Source: Ochotona curzoniae (taxonomy: Eukaryota; Chordata; Mammalia; Lagomorpha; Ochotonidae). Taken from it: a DNA stretch of 64,000 bases. Below are positions 15,131 through 26,329 of this stretch, piece after piece. Both the position numbers and the translations under genes were made by a program. The notes below the pieces were generated by a model, which saw only the letters and a list, made by a program, of their open reading frames with translations, ran no database searches and had not been told where the DNA came from. The number at the start of each line of letters is the position of its first letter. Position 1 is the stretch's first letter. The stretch covers positions 9,052,001 through 9,116,000 of the forward strand of contig NW_024466459.1 of NCBI RefSeq assembly GCF_017591425.1. The letters run 5' to 3'.

Positions 15131-15228
15131 GTTGACTTTCTAGGCGTGGTCGGGGCGGCTCGCGGTTCCTTTAAGAGGCTCGGGCCTGGCCCTGCGGCCC
15201 CGGGACCTTCCCTGTGCCGGCTTCCGCC
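15131..15228 (+). promoter_or_regulatory. TRIM65: TRIM65 proximal promoter / 5' UTR
   Basis: CpG-rich segment ahead of the TRIM65 ATG with a GGGGCGG box near 15152 and a tttaagagg element near 15170. No TATA box in the usual position can be confirmed. The start site is inferred. Confidence 0.5.
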
Positions 15229-18200
15229 ATGGCGGCCGAGCTGGAGGAAAAGCTAACCTGCTCCATCTGCCTGGTTCTCTACCACGACCCGGTGACGCTC
15301 TCCTGCGGCCACAACTTCTGCAAGTGCTGCATCCAGGACTGGTGGCGCGGCCAGGAGAAGCAATGCCCCGAGTGCCGGGAGCCCTTCCCCGAGGGCGCCG
15401 AGCTGCGCCGCAACGTGACGCTGAGCGGCGTGCTGGAGCTGGTGCGCGCCGCGCCCAGCCAGGCCCCGGGGCCCCTCTCGGCCAGCGAGTCCGGCGCGCG
15501 CTGTCCCCGCCACGGTTGGCCGCTCGAACTCTTCTGCCGCACCGAGGGCCGTGGTGTGTGCAGCGCGTGCACCGTGAACGAGTGTCGCAACCACGAGCGG
15601 GCGCTGCCGGACACCGAGCGACGCGAGCGCGAGGTCGGCGGGCCCGGGGCAGGGCGGGGTCGTGCAGGGCGGCGAGGGTTCCCAGCAGCGGGGGGTCCGC
15701 GCAGCAGCCACACCCCACCCGGCTGTGCCCCCCGCTGCGGGTTCCTGGAAGCGCTCGTTGAAGGTCCAGCGAACAGCCAAATCAGGGACCCCACCAATAA
15801 TGAGAAAATATGTCTTTCACTGTCCACCCCATTATTTTTTTAATCGTTCAATATTAAGTGCCATGTGTTTACATGGATAGAGATTGTCAGAATTTTATAT
15901 CTATATTCACATGGAAAACATCTTTCCTACTAGAATATAGTGCTTGCATGCAGTTCTTTCTGCATTAAATTTTACAGAATCCAAAATTCTACAAATTCTC
16001 AAAATTTGCAGGCCTGGGGCTGCGTACCTGAGCCTGGGCAGATGGCAAGGAGGAAGGGGGTGCATTGGTGCAGGGGTGGGGGTGGAGGTTGGAACTGGTG
16101 GTGGTACCCTAGCTGCTGGATCACAGGGGTGAGAGGCTGCGGGGGTAAAGGGAGAGGAACCCCATTGATGCCAGGGGAAAAAGAGTGTGTTGCTGCCTTT
16201 GGCAGGTGCAGCTGTCTGAACACCATGCAGTGGGGACCAAGAAGTGACAACAGGTGGCCCACCCGGCCCCACTTTGCTGGAGATGAGAAGTGACGGGGGC
16301 TGTGTGGGCTGTGGAGCCAGGAGGATTACGATTGGATTCACAAGGGAACAGGGGGACACAACCATGTGGCTCCCCTCTCCTCTCACACCCCCAGCACCAC
16401 AGCAGGTTCTAGCTTTGGTGTGGCTGCCTGCGGTTAATGGGAGAGGAGGCTGCAACCCAGGACTTCTATGTTGCCAGCACCATCCTGCCCCAGGATGGTG
16501 GGAGGGACTCCAGGAATCCTCCCTGGCTCTGCACGCTGTCCCCTGGTGGGCTGGGTCTGGGGTGGCAAGAGGGGGTGCTCAGACCTGCAGGCCCTTGCTA
16601 GCTGACGCCACCCCTCTCGTTCCCCGGGGCCGACACCGCAGGCTCAGCTGAGAGCCAGGCTGGAGGTGATGGAGCAGCAGGCTGCCAGGGCTGAGTCCCA
16701 ACTACAGGAGCTGCAGCGGTGTAGTGGCCAGATCAAGGTACAAGATCCACCTGGTGGGGAGGGAGGGACCGAGCTGTAAGCTGGATACTGAGGGAAGTTA
16801 CCGGTTCCTACCCCACCTGCCATGAGTAACCTCGGTCCCAGCTCCACTGAGACTCCTCCTGTGCCTGCACAGCGCTCGGCCTGCACCATGTCCTCTATGG
16901 TCTCCAACAAGTTCAGCCGCCTGCTGCAGGCTCTGGAGATGCAGCAGGCCCTGACCCTGCAGGGCATCCAGGCAGCTGAGACACGGGCTCTGGCGCAGGC
17001 CCAGGGTGAGGAACAGCGGCTGCAGGACCAGCTGGATGCCCTGGCTCAGGACAGCCGCAGGATCCGGGATCTCCTGGGAGAGGGAGACAGCCAGGCCTTC
17101 CTGCAGGTAGCGGATGTCATCGTAGGGGTGGGAGGCCGGGAACTGGCTTGTGTGTTCCCTGGGACAAGGCTTGACTACAGCTGTCACTCGCCGGTGTTAA
17201 GGCATCCCAGCAGCTCCCCGAGCCCCCACTGCCTCCTGGGCCGTTGACCCTTCCTCAATGGGATGAAGCCCAGCAGCTGGGTGCCCTGCAGGCATCGCTG
17301 CACCCGCTGTGTGACCTCCTCCTGCCAGCCAAGGCCACCGACCCGGGCCCTGTGGGTGAGGCTGAGCCCAGAACCTTCCCCCTGCCACATGGCCTCCCCT
17401 TAGCCTCCCCACACACTCCTCTAACACTGCTTTGCCCCCTAGATGCTACGGACGCCCTGGTACCAGTCCCAAGCATGGTGTGCCCACTGAGGAAGAAACT
17501 CTGGCAGAGTAAGGATGCCCAGTGCCTCTGTGTGTGTGTACACATGTATGTGCACCTGTGCCTACCTATGTGAGTGTGGAGTGCACCTGCCAGGGCCTTC
17601 CTGGTCTCAGGACACGTGTGGGTCTGCCCCAGAGCAAATGCAGCCGGCATGGTCAGAAAGGACAGACCCTGGTCACGTGGACTTGGGGCCCAACACCATG
17701 GAGCCACTATCATACCAGCTAGCTCACTTCTCTGGGAGGTGGGCCTGTTGAATCCCCCATCAGAGACTTGGCAGCCATCTAGCAGGAGAGGACACCCCTG
17801 CCCACATGGGTCTCTTTCCCCAACAGATTACCGCAATCTGACCTTCGACCCGAACAGTGCCAACCGCTACTTATACCTGTCCCGCCAGGACCAGCGGGTG
17901 AAGCACCGTCGCCAGCCCCGGGACCCAGCAGGGCAAGGCAGCTTTGAGCTGTGGCAGGTGCAGTGTGTCCAGAGCTTCCAGAGTGGGCACCACTACTGGG
18001 AAGTGCATGCCTCTGACCACTCGGTGACCCTGGGCGTCGCCTACCAGGAGCTAGAGCGTCTTAAACGGGGGCCCCAGACAGACAACATCGGGCGTGGAGC
18101 CTCATCCTGGGGGCTCTGTGTCCAGGAAGACAACATCCAGGCCTGGCATGATGGCAAGGTCTGCCGCCTCCCTGGAACGAGCGCGCGGCTCCTGGGCATG

Positions 18201-18380
18201 GATTTGAACCTGGCCTCGGGCAGTCTCACGTTCTATAGTCTGCAGCCTGAGACGCGGCTCCTGCACACCTTCCACGCCTTCTTCACGCAGCCTCTCTATC
18301 CTGTCTTCTGGCTCTTTGAGGGCAGGACACTAACCCTGTGCCAACAGCCTGGAGCTGAGCCTCCTCCAGAGCCCAGCTGA
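15229..18380 (+). CDS. TRIM65: TRIM65, RING-type E3 ubiquitin ligase (tripartite motif)
   Basis: Cytosolic E3 ligase; family work links it to MDA5 ubiquitination in RNA sensing and to TNRC6 turnover. Six exons: 15229-15633, 16642-16737, 16873-17106, 17202-17355, 17443-17508, 17827-18380, giving 502 residues (human about 517). The C3HC4 RING uses C11, C14, C26, H28, C31, C34, C46 and C49. A B-box follows at about 92-122 (C92, H95, C103, C111, C114, C119, H122). Exons 2-3 encode a coiled coil. The last exon encodes PRY-SPRY (NYRNLTFDPNSANRY, WEVHASDHSVTLGVAY, DNIGRGASSWGLCVQEDN) and ends AEPPPEPS. The start ATG has a strong context (gccATGg) and matches human MAA-EEKLTC. The exon 4 acceptor at 17200-17201 has a weak pyrimidine tract. 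Confidence 0.95.
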
Positions 18381-18563
18381 GGAGGGCATGGTGGAGCTGT
18401 CAAGAGTTGGAGCCTGTGTGTCCCAAGCTGCCCACACCTGATCTGCCACCTGGACACACAGCTGTGGCAGGGCCAGCTGTTGGCCTCAGTGTCGACTCAG
18501 AACCCCCAAACTGGACTTCTTCCTGTGTCCTTGAAGAGGGTAAGAACAAGCGGGGAAGTGAAG

Positions 18564-19054
18564 CGCACAGCCCAGGCTCCCCGCACAGCCCAGGGTTCCC
18601 CGCACAGCCCAGGCTCCCCGCGCAGCCCAGGCTCCCCGCGCAGCCCAGACACAGCCCAGGCTCCCCGCGCAGCCCAGGCTCCCCACACAGCCCAGGGTTC
18701 CCCGCACAGCCCAGGCTCCCCGCGCAGCCCAGGGCTCCCCGCACAGCCCAGGCTCCCCACACAGCCCAGGGTTCCCCGCACAGCCCAGGCTCCCCGCGCA
18801 GCCCAGGCTCCCCGCGCAGCCCAGACACAGCCCAGGCTCCCCGCGCAGCCCAGGCTCCCCGCGCAGCCCAGGGCTCCCCGCACAGCCCAGGCTCCCCACA
18901 CAGCCCAGGGTTCCCCCGCACAGCCCAGGCTCCCCGCGCAGCCCAGGGCTCCCCGCGCAGCCCAGGGCTCCCCGCACAGCCCAGGGCTCCCCGCACAGCC
19001 CAGGGCTCCCCGCACAGCCCAGGCTCCCGGCACAGCCCAGGGCTCCCCACACAG
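18564..19054 (+). repeat. GC-rich 18-19 bp minisatellite in the TRIM65 3' UTR
   Basis: About 26 tandem units of cgcgcagcccaggctccc (18 bp) with 19-bp variants ending gggttccc or gggctccc. A rare junction unit containing agcccagacacagccc occurs twice, 176 bp apart (around 18649 and 18825), marking a higher-order duplication. The array lies between the TRIM65 stop (18380) and its poly(A) signal (19137), so it should be transcribed. Long reading frames exist on both strands only because the unit lacks stops. Confidence 0.95.
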
Positions 19055-19136
19055 TGTGCGCACCTGAGCCCTGCTGGGGTTCCTGCCGGCTGCTCAAGGC
19101 CAAAGCGCAGGTCGACTTCAGGCCACTCCCAGAGAA

Positions 19137-19142
19137 AATAAA
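19137..19142 (+). terminator. TRIM65: Poly(A) signal of TRIM65 (AATAAA)
   Basis: First AATAAA after the TRIM65 stop, 757 bases downstream and beyond the minisatellite. A T-rich tract follows within 30 bases. Confidence 0.75.
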
Positions 19143-19240
19143 CCGTAATTCCTCTCTCCCAGTCTTATTTTCTTTCATTTTGTAGTATTTTGGTATATAT
19201 AAATCCTCCATTTTTATTTGTACATCCTGATAATTCCATT

Positions 19241-19561
19241 TTTAAAAAGGATTTCTTTCTTTTTATTGGAGAATAAAAGGAAAAGGAGGAAGAGAGACAA
19301 AGACCTTCCATCTGCTGGTTCAGTCCCCAAATTTCCACAATTGCTGGAGCTGAGCCGATCCAAAGCCAGGAGCCAGGAACTTCTTTCAGGTCTCCCACAT
19401 GGGTGCGGGGTCGCAAGGCTTTGGGCCGTCCTCCACTGCTTTCCCAGGCCACAAACAGGGAGCTGGATGGGAAGTGAGCAGCTGGGACACAAATAGGCAC
19501 CCATATGGGATCCTGGCTTGTGCAAGGTGAGGATTTGGCCACTGAGCCATCATGCCAGCCC
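19241..19561 (-). mobile_element. C-type SINE downstream of TRIM65
   Basis: Near full-length reverse copy: ttccatctgctggttcagtc, ggctttgggccgtcctccac, acccatatgggatcctggct, ending gccactgagccatcatgcca. Confidence 0.9.
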
Positions 19562-19800
19562 TGGGAATTGCATTCTTTTATTTGAAAGGCAGAGTTTCAG
19601 AGAGAAAGAAAGAGATGGGGCTGCAATGGCCAGAGCTGGCTGCCGGAAACCAGGACCCCAAATAAGGGGCCCTAATACTTGGGCCATCTTCTGCTTTCCC
19701 AGGCCGCTAGTAGGGAGCTGGACAGAAGTGGAATAACCAGAACTCGAACCCACAGACATATGGGATGTGGTCATTTAGGGAGTGAACCAACTACCTTCCT
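19562..19800 (-). mobile_element. C-type SINE, 5'-truncated
   Basis: Reverse copy with ttttatttgaaaggcagagt, ccaggccgctagtagggagc and gaactcgaacccacagacat. Directly abuts the previous element. Confidence 0.75.
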
Positions 19801-19904
19801 GTCGTCTCCCTCTGTGTAACTCTGCTTTTTAAATAGATATTTTTTAACGAAGAGGTCCATTCCTTGATACGGACAGAGATATGCGCATATCAGCTTTTGT
19901 AATT

Positions 19905-20165
19905 TTAGGTAACAGCTTATTTGTTCGAAAGGCAGAGTGTGAGTGACAAAAGCCAGATCTCCTGCTCCCTGGCCGGCAACAGCCCGGGCTGGGCCGAGCC
20001 GAAGCCTGGAGCCAGGAGCTCCAGCACAGTTTCCTGCAGTGTGGCAGGGATTCCAGTACTCAAGCTCGCCTCTGCTGCCGTCCTGGGGCTGTTGCAGGAA
20101 GCTTGATGAGATGTGAAGCAGTACTGATGTGGGTGTCCCAAGAGTCACCCTAACCCTGGCCCAGC
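19905..20165 (-). mobile_element. C-type SINE, diverged
   Basis: Reverse copy with cttatttgttcgaaaggcag, aagcctggagccaggagctc and caccctaaccctggcccagc. Confidence 0.7.
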
Positions 20166-20174
20166 ACCAGCCCC

Positions 20175-20362
20175 TCTATTGGAACTTGGAACTCCATCTG
20201 GATGCCCCCGAGGGTACCGGGGCCAAGCACTTGGGCTGTCCTCTGCTGCTTCCCCACGTGCATTAGCAGGGAGCTGGTTGGGAAGTTGAGCATCCGGGAC
20301 TCAAGCCAATGCCCGTATGGAACACTGGTGTCGCAGGTGCTGGCTTAACCACACCTGAGGCC
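20175..20362 (-). mobile_element. C-type SINE fragment
   Basis: Reverse-oriented middle and head: ttgggctgtcctctgctgct, attagcagggagctggttgg, ggtgctggcttaaccacacc. The tail region is absent. Confidence 0.7.
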
Positions 20363-20450
20363 CTATGGCTAATGTTTTAAGGAGGCTCCTGTAGGATAGG
20401 GCTTCTGAAGGAGGTGCAGAAATCGATCCCTTAAGATTCCATGAAGTTCA

Positions 20451-20612
20451 GGCCCAGCATGGTAGCCTAGTGGCTAAAGTCCTCACCTTAAACACACCAG
20501 GATCCCATATGGTCTCCGGTTCTAATCCCGGGGGCCCTGCTTCCCATCCAGCTCCCTGTGTGTGGCCTAGGAAAGCAGTGGACAGCCCAAAGCCAGACCT
20601 TGGGCAGAGTGA
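20451..20612 (+). mobile_element. C-type SINE head fragment
   Basis: Forward head with gcccagcatggtagcctagt, ggatcccatatgg and tggcctaggaaagcagtgga. It stops abruptly near 20612 without a tail. Confidence 0.8.
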
Positions 20613-22940
20613 GAGGCGTGGGCAAAGCTCCCTGACCTCCCACCCTGGCAGAATCAAGCAGGACTGTGGTCCCTGTGAAAGCCAGCAGCCCAGCTTCCAA
20701 ACCACAGGATGCAGGCAGAGTGACACCAAAGACCCCCTGGCCACTCCTGAATCCTGGCACACGAAGGACAGTCATGATCAAGCGTTTTTTGTACAAACGC
20801 ACGGATGGAACCCATTATCCGCCTTCCTGCCAAACTGGGCCCGCCCAGGCCGCCTCCTCTGCTACTCTGCCCAGGAGATCCGTTCCCAGCCCTGCTTTCT
20901 GCAAGCCACAAAAGCCCAGCTCCAGTGCCACCTCCCCCAGGAACCTCCCAGGGGTCCCGCAGTGCATCTGTCACATCTCCCTTTGGCAAGGATGGAGGTC
21001 CAGCAGTGCGAGTGTCTGTGTTGGGTACTCCAGGGCCCCTTTCTGCTGTGGAACACTGGGGAACACGAGTATGTGTTACCGTGAGCCAGCGAGGTCCTGG
21101 TGGTCTGTCATGGCAGCTTGAGCTGAGACCAGCTTGTCGCGCCCTGGGCAGCCCCCTCCTTTCCTCTTTGCCACTCGGGTTCCTGCTGCCATCAGCAGCA
21201 GCATCGGATGGCCGCTGACCAGGGGAAGGGGCGTGGAGGGGCTGAGTGGCGGAATGCAGTGTTTGCCTAGGGAGCTGGGCTCTGCCCAGGTGGAGGGTGA
21301 AGGCAGAAGCACGCCTTGTCCCAGAGCAGTCCTGCCCCCAGGGGACGCAGGCAGCATCCAGGGACAGTCACAGCTGTTGGGACAATCAGGAAAGCTGCAC
21401 ACAGATGAAGTTCGGATGGCACAGCTCCAGGCAGGAGTTGTATGGCGTGTGAACTGTGTCTCACTCAAACTTTTTTAATAACTGCAGAAAACAAAAAACA
21501 AAACCAGGCCTGCATTATTATTTTGAACTGAAAAGAAAAGAAAAAAGAATAAGGTTGGGCTGGGCTGGGAAGCCAGAGAGGAGAGGGAGAGGCGGGCACC
21601 CGGGCCTGGCTGGACTAGCGGTTGGAGTGGCTGTAGCAGAATGTGCTCAAACTGGGGAACAACCAGAGTCTAGAACCTGGACAGGGGAAAAGGCAGGGAC
21701 ACGGGGACCACGCGTGGGGTGGGCACCCTCTCCAAGCCTTTCCTGATATGTGCGTTGGTACAGGTTAAGCGGCATTTCTCCGCTGTTCAAATTCTGAACC
21801 CCAGTGTCCAGGGCCATGACTACAGTTGGAAATAAGGACCTAGCAGGTGACAGCAAGGTCCGATGAGGCCTGAGTGGGATAGGATGGTCAGAGGAAGGCT
21901 GAACACATGCCACAGAGAGGGGTGGGCATGGGACAGCAGAGGTAGGTGGTTAGGGTGCTCGGTCTGCAAGCCAAGGGACCCTGCCAGCTACCAGCAGGTG
22001 CCAAGAGGCAGGCGTGGCCCGGAACTTCCAACAGAGATCTGAAGGAACCATCCTTGCCAACCCCTTGACCTTGGACTCCAGGTCCCCTGCACTGTGAGAT
22101 GTGTCTGACGCTTTAAGCCACTCAGTGGGTGACACTTTGTTGGCATCCCTCCTCCCCTGAGACAGGCACTCATTTCTGGTAGGAGAGGGCCGTTAGTCCT
22201 CCATCATGGCAGGTTCTGCTGTGGGCAGAGTAAGTACCTCCCTCCTGCCAGCCTCCCCTGCTCACAGCTCCTCACCCAGGGACTCACTCAGCTCCAGGAG
22301 ACAAAGGCCTTGTCTCTTCAAGCTTTCTGCCTCTCCCAGCCGCCCCCAGCTGCGGCCCCAAGCCTGGCCCAGAGGTGGCCCTCACCTCCTCCTGCTCCAG
22401 ACAACCCCCAACATTTTCCATGGCCTGGTACTAGCTCAGGAATCTCCCAGGGATGAGAGACGCCCAAAACAGGGTTGCTGTCCCTAGGAGCTCACAGTGC
22501 AGGGGGAGGAGACGGGGAGGTTGGCCCTCCCACGCCAAGTGGAGGCAGGCATATAGCAGATGAGAGAGACCAGTTCCTCCCCAAGGTCACAGCCAAAGTC
22601 AGCTAACAAGACCCAGGGTTAGGGGATGCTGCAGGAGAGGCACCTGCTGGCTGACTCCTTTGATCCAGCTTCCCGGAAGCCGTGTGTGATGCCAGCAGGC
22701 AGGGCCACTGGGGGTGTCACCTGGCAGGCCTTCGTCAGAGCTGTGGGTTCTGCCCTCCTTCCAGGAGGGGCATGGGCAGCTCTGCCCAGCCGTGTTCAGA
22801 TGCAGACCATCTTGGGGCTCTTGTTAGGACAGTGACCGCTCTTACTATACATCTTGTCCATTAGGTAGCCCGAGATCTCTCTCCTGTTTTTCTTCCTTGT
22901 CAAATGTCAGGGAGGTAGACCACAGCGTCTCGGAGTATGT
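20613..22940. other. Unique intergenic DNA between TRIM65 and TRIM47
   Basis: No gene, repeat or clear regulatory element recognised. Open frames here are short, overlap on both strands and lack splice or start context. A purine-rich patch lies near 21520-21550. Confidence 0.5.
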
Positions 22941-23021
22941 GCTCTCAACATGACATCAGCATTGATGCTTACTGTGGGTCACCTGGATGGCTGCAGGTGC
23001 TTGACAGATTCCTCAATCAGA

Positions 23022-23125
23022 AAAAAAAAAAAAAAAAATGGGGAGGGGGAAGAAAGAAAGAAAGAGAAGGGGAAAAAAGAAAAGAAAACAGAAGGGAAGG
23101 GAGGAAAGGGAAAGGAAGGGAGACA
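23022..23125 (+). repeat. Poly(A) run followed by a purine (GGGAAA) tract
   Basis: A run of about 17 A residues at 23022-23038 is followed by roughly 85 bases that are almost entirely purine. It may be the expanded tail of a retroposon. It could form triplex-type structure, but that is inference. Confidence 0.75.
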
Positions 23126-23209
23126 GTGCATGCTCCCTTGGAGAAGTGGCTGCACACGGTGCTGGCGCTGTGACAATGGGATGGTCCTCTCTCCTGCAGC
23201 AGCAGTATC

Positions 23210-23350
23210 CCGCATGCGCCCGAGTTCCAGCTCTGGCTGCTCTACTTCTGATCCAGCTCCCTGCGCACAGCCTAGGAAAGCAGCAAAGGATGACTCAATT
23301 CCTGCCCCCACATAGGAGACCTGGAAGAAACTCCTGGATCCTAACTGTAG
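23210..23350 (+). mobile_element. C-type SINE fragment
   Basis: Forward middle portion: gatccagctccctgcgcaca, aggaaagcagcaaaggatga, cataggagacctggaagaaa. No head or tail. Confidence 0.55.
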
Positions 23351-23357
23351 AACAGCT

Positions 23358-23662
23358 CAGGGCCCAGCGCAGCGGCCCAGTGGCTAAAAGTCCTTGCCAT
23401 GAACACACCAGGATCCCATATGGGCGCCGGTTCTAATCCCAGTGACCCCGCTTCCATCCAGCTTCCTGCTTGTGGCCTGGGAAAGCAGTGGAGGACAGCC
23501 CAAAGCCTTGGTACCCTGCGCCTGCACGGGAGACCCAGAAGAGGCTCCTGGCTCCTGGCTCCTGATTGGTGCATCACTGACCGTTGTGGTCCCTTGGGGA
23601 GTAAATCCTCCATCTTTCCTCCTCTCTATTTGACTTTCCAGTAAATTCTAAATAAAACTTTT
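23358..23662 (+). mobile_element. C-type SINE, near full length
   Basis: Forward copy from ggcccagcgcagcggcccag through ggcgccggttctaatcccag and aaagcagtggaggacagccc to the A/T-rich tail at ttctaaataaaact. Confidence 0.9.
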
Positions 23663-23943
23663 TTTAAATTTGCATTTCCAATAAAAAGAAATCAACATTC
23701 CAATAAAAATAAATAAATCTTAAAGACGAAAAAGTCAAGTTGCTGCACAGGCCAGGGGTAGCGAGCAGAATCCGTGCTACTTGAGAGCTTCCGCAAACAG
23801 GATTTGAGCTTCTTCTGATTTCTCTCACTTGCATGTCCAGTTCTCTGTCAATGTCAGCATGGGCATCTCTGAACTTCCCACCACGGCGGCAGAACTTGCA
23901 GGGAACTGCACTCTTTGACGGCAAAAGTCCCACTCTTCTTCTT

Positions 23944-24250
23944 CTTCTTTTAAGACTTATTTGTTTTTATTGCAACATCAGATACACAAACAGGAGGAGA
24001 AATAGAGGAAGATCGTCCGCCCCATCGGCTGGAGCTACGGCAATCTGAAGCCAGAAACCTGGAGCTTCTTCTTGGTCTCCCACACGGGTGAGGGTCCCAA
24101 GGCTTTGGGCCGTCCTCCACTGCTTTCCCAGGCCACAGGCAGGGAGCCGGATGGGAAGTGGAGCTGCCGGGATTAGAACTGACGTCCATATGGGATCCTG
24201 GTGCGTTCAAGGTGAGACTAGGCGAGCCACTAGGCTACTGCGCCGAGCCC
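23944..24250 (-). mobile_element. C-type SINE with 19-bp target-site duplication
   Basis: Full-length reverse copy from ttaagacttatttgttttta to aggctactgcgccgagccc. The same 19 bases (aagtcccactcttcttctt) flank it at 23925-23943 and 24251-24269. The duplication is perfect, so the insertion is relatively young. Confidence 0.92.
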
Positions 24251-24261
24251 AAGTCCCACTC

Positions 24262-24836
24262 TTCTTCTTTTTTTTAATATTTATTTGTTTATTTATTTAT
24301 TACATTGTATTATGTGACACAGTTTTATAGGTACTGGAATTCCCTCCACCCTTCCCCTAAACCTCCCCCCATGGTGGATTTCTCCCCCTTGTGTGACCAC
24401 AGTTCAAGTTCAGTTGAGATTCCTTCATTGCAAGCATATACCAAGCATAGAGTCCAGCATCTTATTGTCCCGATAAGTTCAGCGGCTTCTTGGGGAGACC
24501 TTCTCTGGTCTGAAGGTAGAGCCAACCGAGTAAAATCCCGATCAATTAAAAGCCCCAACATAACATCAGCAGCAATATATAAGGTTATGGAATTAATTGA
24601 CATAGTATTGAGTAAACATTATGTTAAAATTACATGCAAGTTCTTAACAACCTCCTGTGACCACTTCAATGACCTTTCAACAATTGAGGTGCAAAACAGT
24701 TTTAGGAAGGGTGTGCAGAGAATTCTTCAGTACCTTGGTGAGGAGTACTTAATCCCCGTGTCCTACCTAGTAAGGTGTGTGTGAGTCCATGCTGACTAAG
24801 CCTTCCTTGTTGTTCTCTGCCTATCTATTCTAATTC

Positions 24837-24887
<51 letters not shown>

Positions 24888-25560
24888 GGGGGGGGGGCTC
24901 TGGAGCAACCCTGTTGGTCATTGCGGAGAGGGTGGGGACCCAAAGTTGGAACTAAGTAAGAACCAGAGAAAGCTCCTCTCCCTAGTCCCGAAGGGAGTTT
25001 ACTGTTCTGATTCTGAGGATCGCTCAGGGTTCCTAGCTGTTGTTCCGATGGCCTTGGATCCTATGAGGAAGGATTTGGGCTTCTTCCATCCCATGGGGTA
25101 GGTCCAAAGGAGGGGGGATGTCCTCTGAGTTCTCAGCCTCCATAGACATTCCAGTTCCCCGTGGTCTCTTTGGCAGTTGGGATGTGGTCCTTGGCGCCCA
25201 TACTGATAGTCCTTGGTGGGAATCCGGGAGTCTCCAGGGTTGGGATACAAGCCTCCTCCTGTCCCCCTGCTCTGTGCACATGACCTCCTGTTAATAGGTT
25301 GTCAGGGTCGCTCTTGATTCCCCCTGTAAGTCTTTGTAGTTTCACTGTTGTCTAATGCTGTTTGGAATCTATTGTCTATAAGTTACCTGTTGTGTTCCTG
25401 ATAGGTTACACCACACGGCTTCCTCACACATTCAAAGGAGATGGAAGATTTCTTTGCTCCCCCACGCCATTTCTGAGTAGCACAAGGTTTTGAAAATATA
25501 GTAGGCTTTACAATTTTTCAAAACACATGGGCTGAGGACGTATTAGTTACAGGCTCATCT
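24262..25560 (-). mobile_element. LINE-1 3' end (mostly 3' UTR), reverse orientation
   Basis: Starts with a T-rich tract (complement of the L1 tail) followed by attacattgtattatgtgac and tggtggatttctcccccttg, then gcatataccaagcatagagt and ttgacatagtattgagtaaa. I recall these phrases from lagomorph L1 3' UTRs. It contains the GT microsatellite and G run. No ORF2 product can be read, so it looks like a heavily 5'-truncated, inactive copy. The left portion is the surer part; the right boundary is approximate. Confidence 0.65.
24841..24897 (+). repeat. (GT)23 microsatellite followed by a G run
   Basis: Twenty-three uninterrupted GT units at 24841-24886, then T and about ten G. It lies inside the L1 fragment and should be length-polymorphic. 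Confidence 0.98.
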
Positions 25561-26329
25561 GAGGAAGATTTACTGTCATTGGGAATCTTTAGGGTTGATT
25601 CCCGTCCCCAAAGCCCTGAGGGTTCAGCATGGAGCTGTCTAAGCAGCAATCAAAGAACCAAAATCCCAGTGCTCCCTGCTGGGGGGGTGGGTGTGCAGCA
25701 GACGGAGCCTAGCGCCAAATGGGCACTGGCCGCCCGGTGGCAGCTCCCCACGTGCGTGGTAACCTCCGTGTGAGATTCAGGCATGAGACGCCACCGTCCT
25801 GGGGCCTCCCAGCCGGAAGGCCAACAACCCAGGCTCGAGTCCCGCCCCTTCCTGGTCCTGTCCCCAGCTCAAGACCCGGGGCGAGCAGTGGGACGGCCCG
25901 GACCCGCTACACAAAGCTCCGAGGGTAGTCCACGGGGCTAGTCCCACTCTTCCTAACAAATGCCTCCAGGTAGGAAACCCTCCCCTCCCCGGTCCAGCCC
26001 AGGGAGCACCACAGGTGTCAGAGTCCACTGACCGGAACAGAATTCCTCCAACTGGGGACTTGGAGGAACAGGTCAACTTCCTATTTCACGTCTAGAAAAG
26101 TCCCAGTTCCCCACGAGGGAGGGGGGAGGGGAACAGTCGTCAAGGGGCACCAACATTAGGCGTCAGCGTTTATTTTCCTCCGCTGTCAGCAGCCCCGCTA
26201 ACCGTGCTTATGGTGCCAGGGAGGGGCTGGCCAAGGTGACCATGCCTGACGCTGCTGCCCCTGCCGTCCCTCCAGGGCCCCTCACCCTGGCCAGGGGCGG
26301 CTGGCAGGAGGACCCTCCGTCCGTCCTTT
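25561..26329. other. Unique DNA upstream of TRIM47
   Basis: No repeat or gene recognised. A small G/C-rich patch at 25680-25930 has scattered CpGs. It grades into the TRIM47 CpG island. Confidence 0.5.

Noticed and set aside
18564..19054. Regularly spaced repeats suggesting a CRISPR-like array
   Set aside because: Units are contiguous with no unique spacers, and the genome is a mammal's. It is a minisatellite.
18400..19211. Long open frames of 188-244 codons on both strands with repeating PRSPGSPHSPGF- or GLCGEPGL-like peptides
   Set aside because: They exist only because the 18-bp minisatellite unit has no stops and 18 is divisible by three. They lie in the TRIM65 3' UTR and have no start or splice support.
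24305..24784. 159-codon plus-strand open frame
   Set aside because: It reads antisense through an L1 3' UTR and starts at a non-ATG or weak site. It is a mobile-element by-product.
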